Shown here piece by piece: positions 23,518 to 34,232 of a DNA stretch of 64,000 nucleotides. Below the pieces are notes generated by a model. That model was not told the DNA's origin and made no database searches. It saw only the letters and a program-made list of their open reading frames with translations. Positions within the stretch are counted from its first letter, which is position 1. Each line of letters opens with the position of its first letter. The translations under genes were made by a program, and so were the position numbers. Origin of the DNA: Echria macrotheca (Eukaryota; Ascomycota; Sordariomycetes; Sordariales; Schizotheciaceae); contig MU839834.1 of NCBI GenBank assembly GCA_030411725.1, positions 620,001 to 684,000 of the forward strand, written 5' to 3'.

Positions 23518-23966
23518 AGGATGTCGGCTGTTAAAGTAGCGCTTTTGGCATCGTTTTGCGTGGTGTTGGACTAGGGACATTGATCATCTGCATTTGGCTC
23601 TTGTTTTGGTCTTCATGCTCCTTCGTTCTCGTCCTCGCCCAGCTCTGGGAAAGCATCCCGGCGCTGCCCTGTAAATACCACCACTGAAAGTAGATATATA
23701 AGCATCCTATACGACGTTGAGGGTATCCCCGATTTTCCATCCTCCCGTGTGCCGGGTCCTGATCTTTCATGTTGAATGCTTGCACCTTTGAGACTGCCGC
23801 CCATGTAAACCAAAAAAAAGTCTCGACATATTAACGCCGCAGGACCTGTAAACGCCCCAACTCATGAGATCGCCGGACCCAATGCCATTGCCTACTTGCA
23901 GTCTTTTCGACCCGGCGAACTCCGCACCGGCCGGCCGCCAAGACTCCTCCTCACCTCACCGCCGCT
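23518..23966. other. Convergent 3' spacer
   Basis: 449 bp between two converging genes; nothing beyond UTR-like sequence seen. Confidence 0.6.
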
Positions 23967-24613
23967 CTATGCGGGCCGCCGCTTCACAAACTCCTCGAGG
24001 TCCTGGACGGTCGCGACGCCCAGGACAAACCGCCGGCGGTCATCGGTGATCACGGCGAAATCCTGCTTCTGGCCATTCGTAGCGGCACCAGCGAAGAAAG
24101 CCTCGAGCTCCTCCAGGGGTGTATTCATCGTGATGATCTGATACTTGGCGCCCCGCCGACGGAAGCGGACCATGGCCGAGCGCACCTCGTCCTCGGGCTT
24201 GACGCGGCCCTCCTCGAGCATCGACTGCAGCTGCGGGATCGAGATGTAACCCAGCAGGGCACGCGTATCGTTGTCGACGACCGTCAGGTGCGTGTAGTCG
24301 CGCTCAAAGGCAGAGAGAAGGGCGAGCGAGATCGGATCGGACGGGTTCAGCGACAGCGCGGCGGGCGGGTCGAGGTCTTCTACCGTGGCCTGCGCATCGC
24401 GCCGATTTATTAGTTCTAGTCCTCCTACTACCAAACAAACAAGAAATAAACTCTGGTGGTGGTGGTGGCCAAAGCAGTTCTTCGCTCGGAGGGGTCGCTG
24501 CATTATCACGAACTTACCCCGCGATACCTCGCAGCCCACTTGGAAACAAAGGGCTCCGAAAGGGCGCCTTCCTGCGGCTGTGCCGGTGCCGGCTGGGTCA
24601 TTACGTCGGCCAT
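23967..24613 (-). CDS. CBS-domain-pair protein (172 aa, 2 exons)
   Basis: Exons on the minus strand: 24613-24518 and 24389-23967, 519 nt in frame. The start MADVMTQPAPAQPQEG leads to VSKWAARYRG, the first exon ending at a perfect GTAAGT donor; exon 2 begins ATVEDLDPPAAL. Two CBS motifs form one Bateman module: the first around LNPSDPISLALLSAFERDYTHLTVVDNDTR with GYISIPQLQSML, the second around YQIITMNTPLEELEAFF with DFAVITDDRRRFVLGVATVQDLEEFV. CBS pairs usually bind adenine nucleotides or S-adenosylmethionine and act as energy sensors; here there is no attached enzyme, so it may regulate a partner. If the 128-nt intron is read through, a His-rich stretch appears that is not part of the protein. 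Confidence 0.88.
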
Positions 24614-25385
24614 TCTGGGAAAGAACCGCTTGCTAGCTCTTAGGTGAGAAGGTGTAGTCGATCAAAAGTGGCTCAGAATTTTGAAGCCGCCAGGAAGGTC
24701 CATGGCATTGCTTTTTCTCAAGTGCGGGCGACATGGCCAATCAACGATATGCCCCGCATTTGTGGGGTCTCAGGGATGTCTTGGCAGAGGACTTCATCCC
24801 AACGGTCGCCAGCTTGACTTAATTTTCAGCATCTCAATGTATCCATTCAGCTCAGGTCCCTTGAATGGACCCTATACAGACTTATAAAGGGTCGGTACCG
24901 GTGGATTCAGTAGCACTCAACCAAGAAAAGACATGTCCAGTCCTTATCAGGAGGACCAGTCGTCGGATGCTGCCGATAAGATAACGGATAGCGTGGATGG
25001 CTGGGAGCAGTACCAAACACCAACGACGTCATCAGGTGCCGGGCACACCCGTATTTACGGCCTGGTTTGCGGGAAGACCCCGCCTGGACCTGCGAGGATG
25101 TGAGTAAGTGATAGGGAAAGCAGGGAGCTCGCAACCTCGATTCATTGGCCCAGCTCCGCGCTTTCCGCTTGTCGTCCTGCTTTTCTTTCAATTCCATCCT
25201 TTCTTCGCTATTTTGCTTCCTCAGACTCAGAAATCATCAGGGAGTTCATATCCTCAACCTCCAATTGAACTCCGTTATCTCCGGGTCTCCTTTAAAACGC
25301 GCCCGGCGTAACTTTCTTTTGAACCCGGCTTGCCGTGCTCCTAAATACCTCCGCCTTATCTGTTCGGCTTCCAGCTTCCGATAAC
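24614..25385. promoter_or_regulatory. Divergent intergenic region, CBS protein / phosphate carrier
   Basis: 772 bp containing both promoters. CT-rich tracts precede the carrier start. TATAAAGG at 24884-24891 and TTTAAAACG at 25291 are TATA-like. No gene seen. Confidence 0.5.
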
Positions 25386-26631
25386 ATGTCGGGACTGTTC
25401 CCCAGGCTCGAGACGCTGCAGAGCGGCTTCGGCAGCACCTCCTCGCTAGGTCTCGCCAGGAGACCGGAGGCGCCGACGCCGCTCCAGGCCCGGATGGACC
25501 TGTATCAGGCCTTCTCCATCTCGGACGACGCGAAGTCGAAGGCGCACAAGCTCAGTGCCGAAGCTGCGAAGGAATTCGACATCGCCAGCCAAAAGGCGCA
25601 AAAGGCCGTCGGCGGCATTGAGCTGTACTCGCCCAAGTACTATGCTGCCTGTACCTTTGGCGGTCTACTTGCCTGTGTAAGCTGATATCCAATAACCTCG
25701 TTCGGTAGGGCGCTGACAATGCCAGGGCGTAACCCATACCGCGGTGACACCCCTCGATCTGGTCAAGACACGGAGGCAGGTTGACTCCAAGATGTACAAG
25801 AGCAATATCCAGGGATGGAGCATGATCTACCGAGCAGAGGGCTTGCGCGGTATCTTCACCGGTTGGAGCCCGACGTTTGTCGGGTATTCTTTCCAAGGCG
25901 CCTTCAAGTACGGTTGGTATGAGTTTTTCAAGAAGACGTATGGAGACATGGCCGGCCCCGAGGCTGCGCACAAGTACAAGACGTTCTTGTATCTGGGAGC
26001 TTCGGCATCGGCCGAGTTCCTGGCCGATCTTGCGCTCTGCCCTTTCGAGGCCATCAAAGTGCGGATGCAGGGAAGCATCCCCTCGGCATACACGGGAACG
26101 CTGGATGGCCTCAGGAAGATCACGGCCAAGGAAGGCGCCGGGAGCTTGTACAAGGGTCTTTATCCGCTGTGGGGTCGGCAGATCCCGTACACCATGATGA
26201 AGTTTGCGTCGTTTGAGACGATTGTCGAGATGATCTACGACCGACTCCCCGGCAGCAAGAACGATTACAGCAAGGCGGCTCAGACGGGCGTGTCGTTTGC
26301 TGGTGGTTACCTTGCGGGTATCCTGTGCGCTATCGTCTCTCACCCGGCCGACGTCATGGTCAGCAAGCTCAACGCGTACCGCGAACCTGGCGAGGCCTTC
26401 GGGACGGTGACATCGAGGATATACAAGGACATCGGCTTCCGAGGTCTCTGGAACGGTCTGCCGCTCAGAATCGTCATGATTGGTACCCTGACCGGTCTCC
26501 AGTGGATGATTTATGTAAGTCCTTCCTGCTGCTGAGAAGTGGGTGGTTTTACTGACTGCGTGTAGGATTACTTCAAGATTTTCATGGGCTTGCCCACCAC
26601 CGGCGGACCGGCGCCCCCTGAGAAGAAGTAG
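25386..26631 (+). CDS. Mitochondrial phosphate carrier, Mir1/Pic2 type (381 aa)
   Basis: Imports inorganic phosphate across the inner mitochondrial membrane for ATP synthesis; SLC25 family. Exons 25386-25676, 25726-26514 and 26566-26631; 1146 nt in frame, introns 49 and 51 nt. Three carrier repeats are visible with the PxD/ExxK/R-type motifs TPLDLVKTRRQV, CPFEAIKVRMQ and HPADVMVSKLN. The stretch YYAACTFGGLLACGVTHTAVTP and GWSPTFVGYSFQGAFKYGWYEFFK are hallmarks of the phosphate-carrier branch, including the conserved Thr/His in GVTHT. An N-terminal extension of ~75 residues before repeat 1 has a mixed basic and amphipathic character and may help targeting. The last exon encodes 21 residues ending PPEKK. 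I do not choose between the Mir1 and Pic2 names. Confidence 0.94.
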
Positions 26632-27423
26632 ATAAGAGAGTTTAATGCGGAGTGATCGAAGGCGGCTGGTTGACTGCAAGTTGGTTGACTGATGACGACG
26701 ATGAGGACATATTTCCTGGTTTCCTGTGTATTGATTGGTGTTAAGAGGGCAGCAGGCGAGGGAAGCTATGGTTTGTGTACGCGTATTCTTTCGAGGCTCA
26801 GAAGCTGCTTGAATTTGACCCCTGATTCAACTGTGGCTATGCAGAGCGTGGTGAGTGAATTGAACAAGGCCATCGCTCGGCGCGAGGCTGAGGCTTCAGC
26901 GTCCAATAGCAACTATGGAGTTCTGCGAGCGCGTAATGCAGAGGACGGTAGACATTCGTCATCGAACGGAGCCGGCCTGGCTGCCACTGCCAAGCTTCCG
27001 TCCTCCGCTGGAGCTGCTTCCTTCCCGCTCAATGGGTTGGGCCCAAGTCTCCGCCTCAACCAAGCACTTTCCTCAGTTCCAAGACGTTACAAACGGAGGC
27101 CTGGATTATTACTGCAGCCTAGGCCATCTTTTGATATTCGAAGGCCGAATATTTAACCTCGGGGGATCACTCATACTTTCAACCGACTCGGACGGATGAC
27201 CTTGGTTTTCGTCCCATGATGCACAGTATTTAAATCTGACGTCGCTGCTTGCCCCTCCATGCGCCAGACTACATACATAGTATTGGGCAACACTCAGCAC
27301 CAAGCGCCGCGACCACATCGATCCTGCACCATCCATTCCTCGAATGCGCTTTTCGAAGGTGCATTCTAGATAAACATAGTACCTTATTCATTTGGTTGCA
27401 TCTTGGCATAGCAGCTCGGAAGC
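26632..27423. other. Intergenic region, phosphate carrier / glucosyltransferase
   Basis: 792 bp between plus-strand genes. An open frame of 154 codons at 26692-27156 overlaps the carrier's 3' UTR and has no family signature. No gene seen. Confidence 0.5.
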
Positions 27424-30400
27424 ATGGTGGCCAACAGCGCCGGGCAGACCAACCCGGTCTCCCTCCTCGAGGACTTGGACAACCCGGATCTGGGCGCTAG
27501 TGAGGCCGCGCCCCCTGCCTACGGCGACCTGCACGACCAGCTCCAGCTCTCCCAGGCCGGCATCGAGGCCGGTGCTGCTGTCACGGATGATGGCCGAGTC
27601 ACCATCAACATCAACCAAAAAGATCGCCGCCTGTCACAGATCCTAGCTCCAACCCTCAGCCGGCAACTATTGGCAGATATCCAGGCGGCTGCTGGGCCCC
27701 TTCCTCCCGCTTATATCCCGCCCAGCCTCGGTGGTCAGCCCGGACAGACACCGCCGCCCAGACTCAATGTGGTTATCCAGATCGTCGGGTCCCGTGGGGA
27801 CGTCCAGCCATTTATCGCCTTGGGCCAGGTCCTCAAGGATACCTATGGGCACCGAGTGAGGGTGGCGACACATCCAACCTTCGAGACGTTCGTCAAGGAG
27901 AGCGGTCTGGAGTTCTTCAGTATCGGTGGTGACCCTGCCGAACTCATGGCCTTCATGGTGAAGAACCCAGGGCTGATGCCGGGCATCGACGCTCTAACCA
28001 GCGGCGAGGTCACGAAACGTCGTCAGGGTATCCAGACCATGTTGATGGGTTGCTGGCGCTCGTGCATCGAGTCAGGAAACGGCTTGGGACCACCACCGCC
28101 TCGACACCGGCCCAGTGAGCCTATGGATCTACAGTACCAGTTCGGGGACACAACCGACAAGCCGTTTGTGGCAGATGCCATCATCGCCAATCCCCCAAGC
28201 TTCGCCCATATTCACCTGGCTGAAAAGCTCGGGATTCCGCTACATATCATGTTCACGTATGTTTGGTTGAAGAAGCCTCGATGTTCCGAGCTAACGGTTG
28301 AGTAGTATGCCATGGTCCCCAACCAGGGCTTTTCCACACCCTCTCGCCAACATCGAGTCAACAAACACGACTGTGTTGGAAACCAACATCATCTCTTATG
28401 CTCTCGTAGATATGTTGACGTGGCAGGGTCTAGGCGATGTGATCAACCGCTTCCGCACGAGGATCCTAGACCTGGAGCCTATGTCCCTCATCTGGGCTCC
28501 GGGCCTGCTCAGCCGCTTGCGCATTCCGACCACCTACTGCTGGTCGCCAGCTCTGATACCGAAGCCGGCTGACTGGGGAGCTGAAGTGACCATCTCTGGA
28601 TTTTATTTCCTGAACTTGGCATCTTCCTATACCCCGGATCCAGACCTTGCCGCGTTCCTTGCCGCTGGGCCGCCACCTGTTTACATCGGGTTCGGGTCCA
28701 TCGTTGTGGATGACCCTAACAAGCTCACTCGGACCATCTTTGATGCCGTCTCTGCCACAGGCGTGAGGGCACTGGTGTCGAAAGGTTGGGGCGGTCTCGG
28801 GGCTGACGCGCTCGGGATCCCAGACAATGTCTTTATGCTCGGAAACTGCCCGCACGACTGGCTCTTCCCGCGCGTCTCCGCCGTGGTGCATCACGGCGGT
28901 GCAGGAACCAGTGCTGCCGGCATCAAGGCCGGAAAGCCAACTATTGTGGTGCCCTTTTTCGGCGATCAGCCATTTTGGGGTGCCATGATTGCCAAAGCAG
29001 GCGCGGGCCCGGCACCAATCCCTGCCAAGAAGCTCAATGCTGAAAACTTGGCAGAAGCCATCAAGGAGGCTCTTAAACCGGAGACGAAGGCCAGAGCTGA
29101 GGAGTTGGGAGAGAAACTGAGATCCGAAAAGGGGGCGGATGTTGGTGGGAAGAGCTTCCATCAGTTCCTTGACACGGATAAACTGAGATGCTCACTTGCC
29201 CCAAGCCGTGTTGCGGTCTGGAGAGTCAGGAGAACCAAGACGCGACTGAGCGCGCTAGCCGCGGCGGTCTTGGTGAATGAGGGAATTCTTCAGTACTCGG
29301 ATTTGAAGCTGTAAGTGATGCTGGTGAAAGGCTAGACGGCCGCTAACAGTGAACAGTTGCCGGCACCAGGAGTACAACACCGAGGAACAGCCATGGGATC
29401 CTATCACGGCTGTAACCTCGGCTTTGGTCGGTGACATCGGGACCATGGCCATGGCCGTTGCAGATTTCCCGCGGGAGATATTCAAGCCACCACCTCCTCA
29501 CGACGCCGGCGACACCCCTCTCTGTGGGAAGGTACCGGAACCGACGTCGGAGGTCCCTGCGCAGTCCGCCGATGGAGCGACTCTCGCGAGCACACCTTCA
29601 GCAGCTAGTCTTAGTACCATTACATCGGACACCACTTCGACGGCCCCATCGCAACCGAGTCTGTTCGGAATGTCTTCTCATCGGTCCCTTATTCGGGAGG
29701 CATCCGCTCGTCATCGGTCTCCCTCCTCGAGTCCTTCACGAGGCAGTTCCCGCCGGAATCACGACCCAACCTCGCCGGGTCGCACCGTCAACGTCGAGAC
29801 GGCAATTGAAGCTGGCGAAAATGTCGGCCGCATCGTCACCACAGGCATGAAAATGCCACTAAATTTCTGCATGGGCTTGGCACGCGGGTTTCGTAATGCT
29901 CCCAAACTCTACCATGACGACACGGTCCGACCGATGGAGAAGGTTACGAATCTCTCGACCGGGCTCAAAGTTGCCGGAAAGGAGTTTGGTCTCGGTTTCT
30001 ACGACGGAATTTCGGGCCTTGTGACGCAGCCGCTCAGGAGCGTCGAGAAGGAAGGAGCAAGAGGCTTTCTGAAGGGGGTGGGAAAGGGGATTGGAGGACT
30101 CGTTCTGAAGCCCGCAGCAGCCGTCTGGTCGCTGCCAGCGTACGCAATGCAGGGCGTCCAGGCCGAAGTTCGGAACCTTTTTGCAAGGAGCTCACTGAAT
30201 TCCATCATGACGGCGCGTGTCCGGCAAGGCCGAGAGGACTTGAGGAATTCGACGGTGGAAGAGCAGAAGGATATTCTCGTTCGATGGCAGACCCACGGGG
30301 AGGATCTCAAGGGATTCTACTCGCTGAAGGCCAAAGAGAGAGGCAGCGGCGGCAACTTGGGCGACAGTCCGGACGGACGTAGTCGTGCCACGACGCCAAT

Positions 30401-31121
30401 GGGGGATGACGCACTCAGATCACCTTCGAGGACCAGTAGCTGGCTGCACTCTAGGGGTCAATCATTTGGCCTAGGGAAAAGACGACAAGAGCAACAGCCG
30501 CTTCATCCGAGCGCCAGCGATACCAGTTTGTCCACAGTCAGCGATGATGAGTTTGAGCGGGCCATCCGTGCGTCGGTTCAGCAGACATCGAGGGGAGACA
30601 AGGACGAAGACGCTCGCGTTGAGGCAGCCATCAGGGCCAGCGTGAAAGAAATGCGTCGCACAGCATCACTTAACGACCGTGAAGTACGGGATCCAGGGTA
30701 TATTCCCGGCCAGGGGCAGTATCCGCAGGAGAAAGTGCCAGTGTCAGCCTTGGCAGACTCGCCGCCGGACATGTCTGACGAGGAGTATCAGGCACTTATT
30801 GAACAAGCAGTTACCCTTAGCTTGGCCGAGCAACAGGCCCGTCAAGGTGCCGGGGCTGACGATGCCGAACTGACAAAGGCTATGGAGGAGTCGGAAAGAG
30901 CGCACAGGATGGAGATGGACAGGCAGCGGACGGAAGAGGACATTGTGCTGGAGTATGTGAAGAAGCAAAGCCTGGCAGAGGAGGATTTTAGAAGGGCGAA
31001 GGCGAAGGGAAAGGCAGTGTCTGGCAATGAGGAGGATGCAGATTTGAAGCGAGCGATGGAGGAGAGTCTGAGGACGAGCGGCAGCCGAGGGGGTGCTAGC
31101 GGTGATGCCGGTCCTTCTTGA
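27424..31121 (+). CDS. Sterol-glucosyltransferase-like GT1 protein with Vps13-like patch and UIM repeats (1200 aa)
   Basis: Exons 27424-28256, 28306-29310 and 29357-31121; 3603 nt in frame; introns 49 and 46 nt. Residues ~113-600 form the GT-B catalytic unit of the UGT80/Atg26 kind: RLNVVIQIVGSRGDVQPF at the acceptor side, MPWSPTRAFPHPLANI in the middle and the UDP-sugar site HHGGAGTSAAGIKAGKP with PFFGDQPFWG (~474-503). Unlike Atg26 there is no PH/GRAM domain in front. Residues ~808-890 (GLGFYDGISGLVTQPL, KGVGKGIGGLVLKP) resemble the repeated amphipathic C-terminal segment of Vps13/Atg2 proteins. The tail (1005-1200) holds up to five UIM-like helices, such as YQALIEQAVTLSL and LKRAMEESL. Likely role, by inference: glucosylation of a sterol or lipid at a membrane under ubiquitin control. 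Confidence 0.9.
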
Positions 31122-31549
31122 GATGTTTGTGTTTGATAACGGAAGTAAAGGGAGGAACAGTGATACCCAAGAGTATATCTGACGGTTATGTTTTCTTGGT
31201 CGAACCTTCTTTTTGTCCCTTTCATATTCGAGTCAAGGAATTTACAGTGCACGCAAGTGGCAAACGCATTCCAGCCGGGCCGTTCCGATGTCCATTGTTA
31301 AAGCAGTCACCATGCGACCGAACAAGGGATGACCTCACAATGTCGTGAGCCAAAGCCAATTGGGTTGCTTAAGAAAGAGGGGACGCGACCAGCATGGCAG
31401 GACCGGACCGGACGAGACGGAATCTTGACCTTGACTTGACCGACATATAACAACAGATTGATTGCTCTTCCTGTCTTGTCTACCATCACTTCTTGACAGC
31501 CTAAGTTATAACCATTCGAACCACCGTGTACTCACTCCAATTGAAGACC
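31122..31549. other. Spacer upstream of the EasG-like gene
   Basis: 428 bp between two plus-strand genes. It includes the 3' UTR of the glucosyltransferase gene and the promoter of the next. No gene seen. Confidence 0.55.
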
Positions 31550-32933
31550 ATGGCCAAACGAAAGACAACACGCTACACCAACCCCGTGCTGATCATTGGC
31601 GGCGGCAGCAGCGGCGGCAGCGACACTGACACGACCGCAAACACAATCGGCAACCGCATAGCATCCCACCTCGCGACGCTCGGCATCCCCGCCGTGACTG
31701 CTTCCCCGTCGGGCGTGGGACCGAACGGCGTCAGGTTCGACTGGCACGACGCGTCGACTTGGCCTGGCGTGTTTGAGGGCGCCGGCGCCGTGCCGCATAA
31801 TCGGGGTGAGAATGATGATCCGGACGACAACGAGGGGATCAGGGCTGTGTATCTTGTTGGTCCGCCCTCGGGGTTTGGGGATGGTGATGGGAATGGTGGT
31901 GGTGGTGGTGGTGAGGATGTCGCGGGGGTTGTGATGGATTTTGTGGATTTTGCTAGGGAGAAGTTGGGTGGGAAGAATGGGAGTGGGATGAGGTTTGTGT
32001 TGCAGAGTGAGTCGGGGGTTGAGTCGGGGGTTGAGGCGGGGGGGCCGGCTTTGGGTAGGTGACTTGTTTTTTTTTCGTTTCTTTGGTCATTGGTCATATA
32101 TTTGGGCTTTGGGCTGTCTTTGGAGTGTAGAGGTCCTGGTCCTGGCTGGGACTTGGAACTGAGATATGGGTTGGTTTTTTTCTTCAGAGAGGCATGTTGG
32201 CTAATTCGATCTGCTACAGGGAAGGTTCATGCTTATCTGAGAGAGCTCGGGACGAGAGGGGAGGTGGAGTGGGCTGTTTTGAGGCCTACTTGGTTTCAAC
32301 GTTTGTTTTTTTTTTCTTTCCTTTCTGTCTTTCCCTTGTGAGGGGGTTGAAAGGGAAGGGAGATGGTTGCTGATGAAGACGAAACAGAAACACTGGCCGA
32401 GAGACAAAACTATGTCCGCTCGATCCGCGACGAGAGCCGGCTTTACTCGGCCACGGGCGGCGGCAAGATCCCGTGGGTTTCGGTCGAGGATCTGGCGGCT
32501 GTCGCGGTGCAGATGCTCACGCGACCGGACGCGCCGAATACCGAGTTTGTGGTGTTGGGGCCAGAGCTGTTGAGTTATGATCACGTATATTTTTTTTTCT
32601 TTTCCCTTTCTGTTCCCCAACGAGAAAAAGGGGGGAAGAGAGAACTGATGATAGGTGACAAAACAGGTTGCGCGTATGCTCTCGGACCTGCTCGGCCGCA
32701 AGATTGTGCATATCGATTTGTCGACGACGGAGTTGGTGGACCATTACCTCGCCGCGGGGATCCCGAGCTCGTACGCAAAAATGCTGAGCAGTCTGGATAC
32801 GTCGGTCAAGTTTGGGTCGGAGAATCGGACGAATGATGTTGTGTTGAGTGTCACGGGGGTTGCGCCGCGGCCGTTTAGACAGTTTCTGGAGGAGGCGAAG
32901 GCGGTTTGGGCACCTGTTAGTTCGGAGGCTTAG
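31550..32933 (+). CDS. EasG/NmrA-like NAD(P)-binding oxidoreductase (349 aa, 4 exons)
   Basis: Exons 31550-32054, 32220-32300, 32388-32584 and 32667-32933, 1050 nt in frame. The sequence runs along the festuclavine/agroclavine dehydrogenase (EasG) family: N-terminal VLIIGGGSSG site, FDWHDASTWPGVFEGAGAV, AVYLVGPPSG, RFVLQS, GGPALGKVHAYLREL, the block VEWAVLRPTWFQ, NYVRSIRDESRLYSATGGGKIPWVSVEDLA, then VVLGPELLSYDHVARMLSDLLGRKI and the C-terminal TGVAPRPFRQFLEEA. The start is the ATG at 31550; a GTG upstream in frame has no support. Residues near the first third contain a Gly/Asp-rich insert encoded by GGT repeats. No other ergot-alkaloid gene (DMATS-type prenyltransferase, EasA, EasE) is in the window, so the reaction is open. 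Confidence 0.87.
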
Positions 32934-33439
32934 TTAGGGGGTTGCGGACTCCGGGGTGGATGGGGTGGATGGGGCGGATTGTATGAGTATGTCTTTGTGT
33001 TGCGGGTTGGCCTCGGGATGGTGGATGGGTTGGTCTGGTGGTGTTTACATCCCTTTTGCGGTTGTTATGAGGCTTCATATCGGTATAGCCAAATCAACCC
33101 CTGAGTATGGATATCCGGGCTGGGGGGAACAGGGTTGCTAAGAACAGATATTCCTAGCCAAGGACCCAGTTATACAACACACGAGCTGTACAATACTTGG
33201 CAGAGTCTGCTTACTCGTGATAAAAATCACGGTGAATGTTGAATCTAAGTAAGATACCAGCAGAGCATACACCCCGTAAGTAGCCTTGTCGATATATCGA
33301 GACCAGAAAGTATTCACAGCATCGGAGAAAGACAAATACATTGCAAAGAGTTGTTGTTTGCGTCCCTACGAAGACGTGGGCCAGTCTCTCTCTACCCTGT
33401 GGAACTGGCTGGCTGGTTCTAGACCTAGGCCGCTCTGTG

Positions 33440-33441
<2 letters not shown>

Positions 33442-33477
<36 letters not shown>
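33442..33477. repeat. (CT)18 microsatellite
   Basis: Uninterrupted 36-base homopyrimidine dinucleotide run. Confidence 0.97.
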
Positions 33478-33479
<2 letters not shown>

Positions 33480-34200
33480 TATCCGCCACCGAGACCTAGT
33501 ACCGGGATCACAGCTTCGCATCGCATCGCAGAGCAGACCAGACGTCACTCAAACCTAACCGTTTCAAAATAGATCATAAAGAGTCACATGGATGGCGTTA
33601 TCTTCCTGGTGATGGAAAAGGAAACGGGGGGGTTCGCTCGGCTGTGATGATACGATCTTACCTTCCCCCTTTGAACAGCTCGAAATTGTTGTTCGGTCTG
33701 GGCAAAACCGTGGACCTGGTTCCTGGGCCTCCTATTATTCATTCATTCATATATCCCCTGAACAACTATGCCACCACTCTTGACGAAGTTCCCGCAGATA
33801 GAGAAAATCTTTACGGTCAACACCTATCTTGACACCCGGCGTAGTTACGGTGGCGTAAGGTAGACCGGGATGACCAAAACAAAAAACACTCGATTAATCA
33901 CACACAAGTTGTAATCAACACACGAGAAATCCAAGAACAAGAAAAACCCGGGAACCAGGCCGGCGGGTCGACGCCAGATACCAGACATTTTCCAGGCAGG
34001 TAACATCGTCATCACCGGGGACGAAGCGAAACAAATTATACAACCATCACTTCCTCTCGATGTCCAGCTCAAAAAGAACGCCCCAGCCCGAGCCAAGCCC
34101 GCTGCGGCGTCACATGTTTCCCATACATCATCATCATCATCGTCCATCTCCGATCTCCAATCTCGACGACTCACTCACACACACTTCTCATATACAAAAC

Positions 34201-34232
34201 ATGTGTGTGTATGTGTGTGTGTATGTGTGTGT
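34201..34232. repeat. TG/TATG-rich low-complexity tract
   Basis: 32 bases of TGTG with regular TATG steps. Confidence 0.9.

Noticed and set aside
24390..24517. His-rich stretch read through in the CBS gene
   Set aside because: It lies inside an intron with GTAAGT donor and CAG acceptor; splicing joins the two conserved parts.
27424..32933. A secondary-metabolite cluster formed by the glucosyltransferase and the EasG-like gene
   Set aside because: No backbone enzyme, transporter or pathway regulator nearby; flanking genes are housekeeping.
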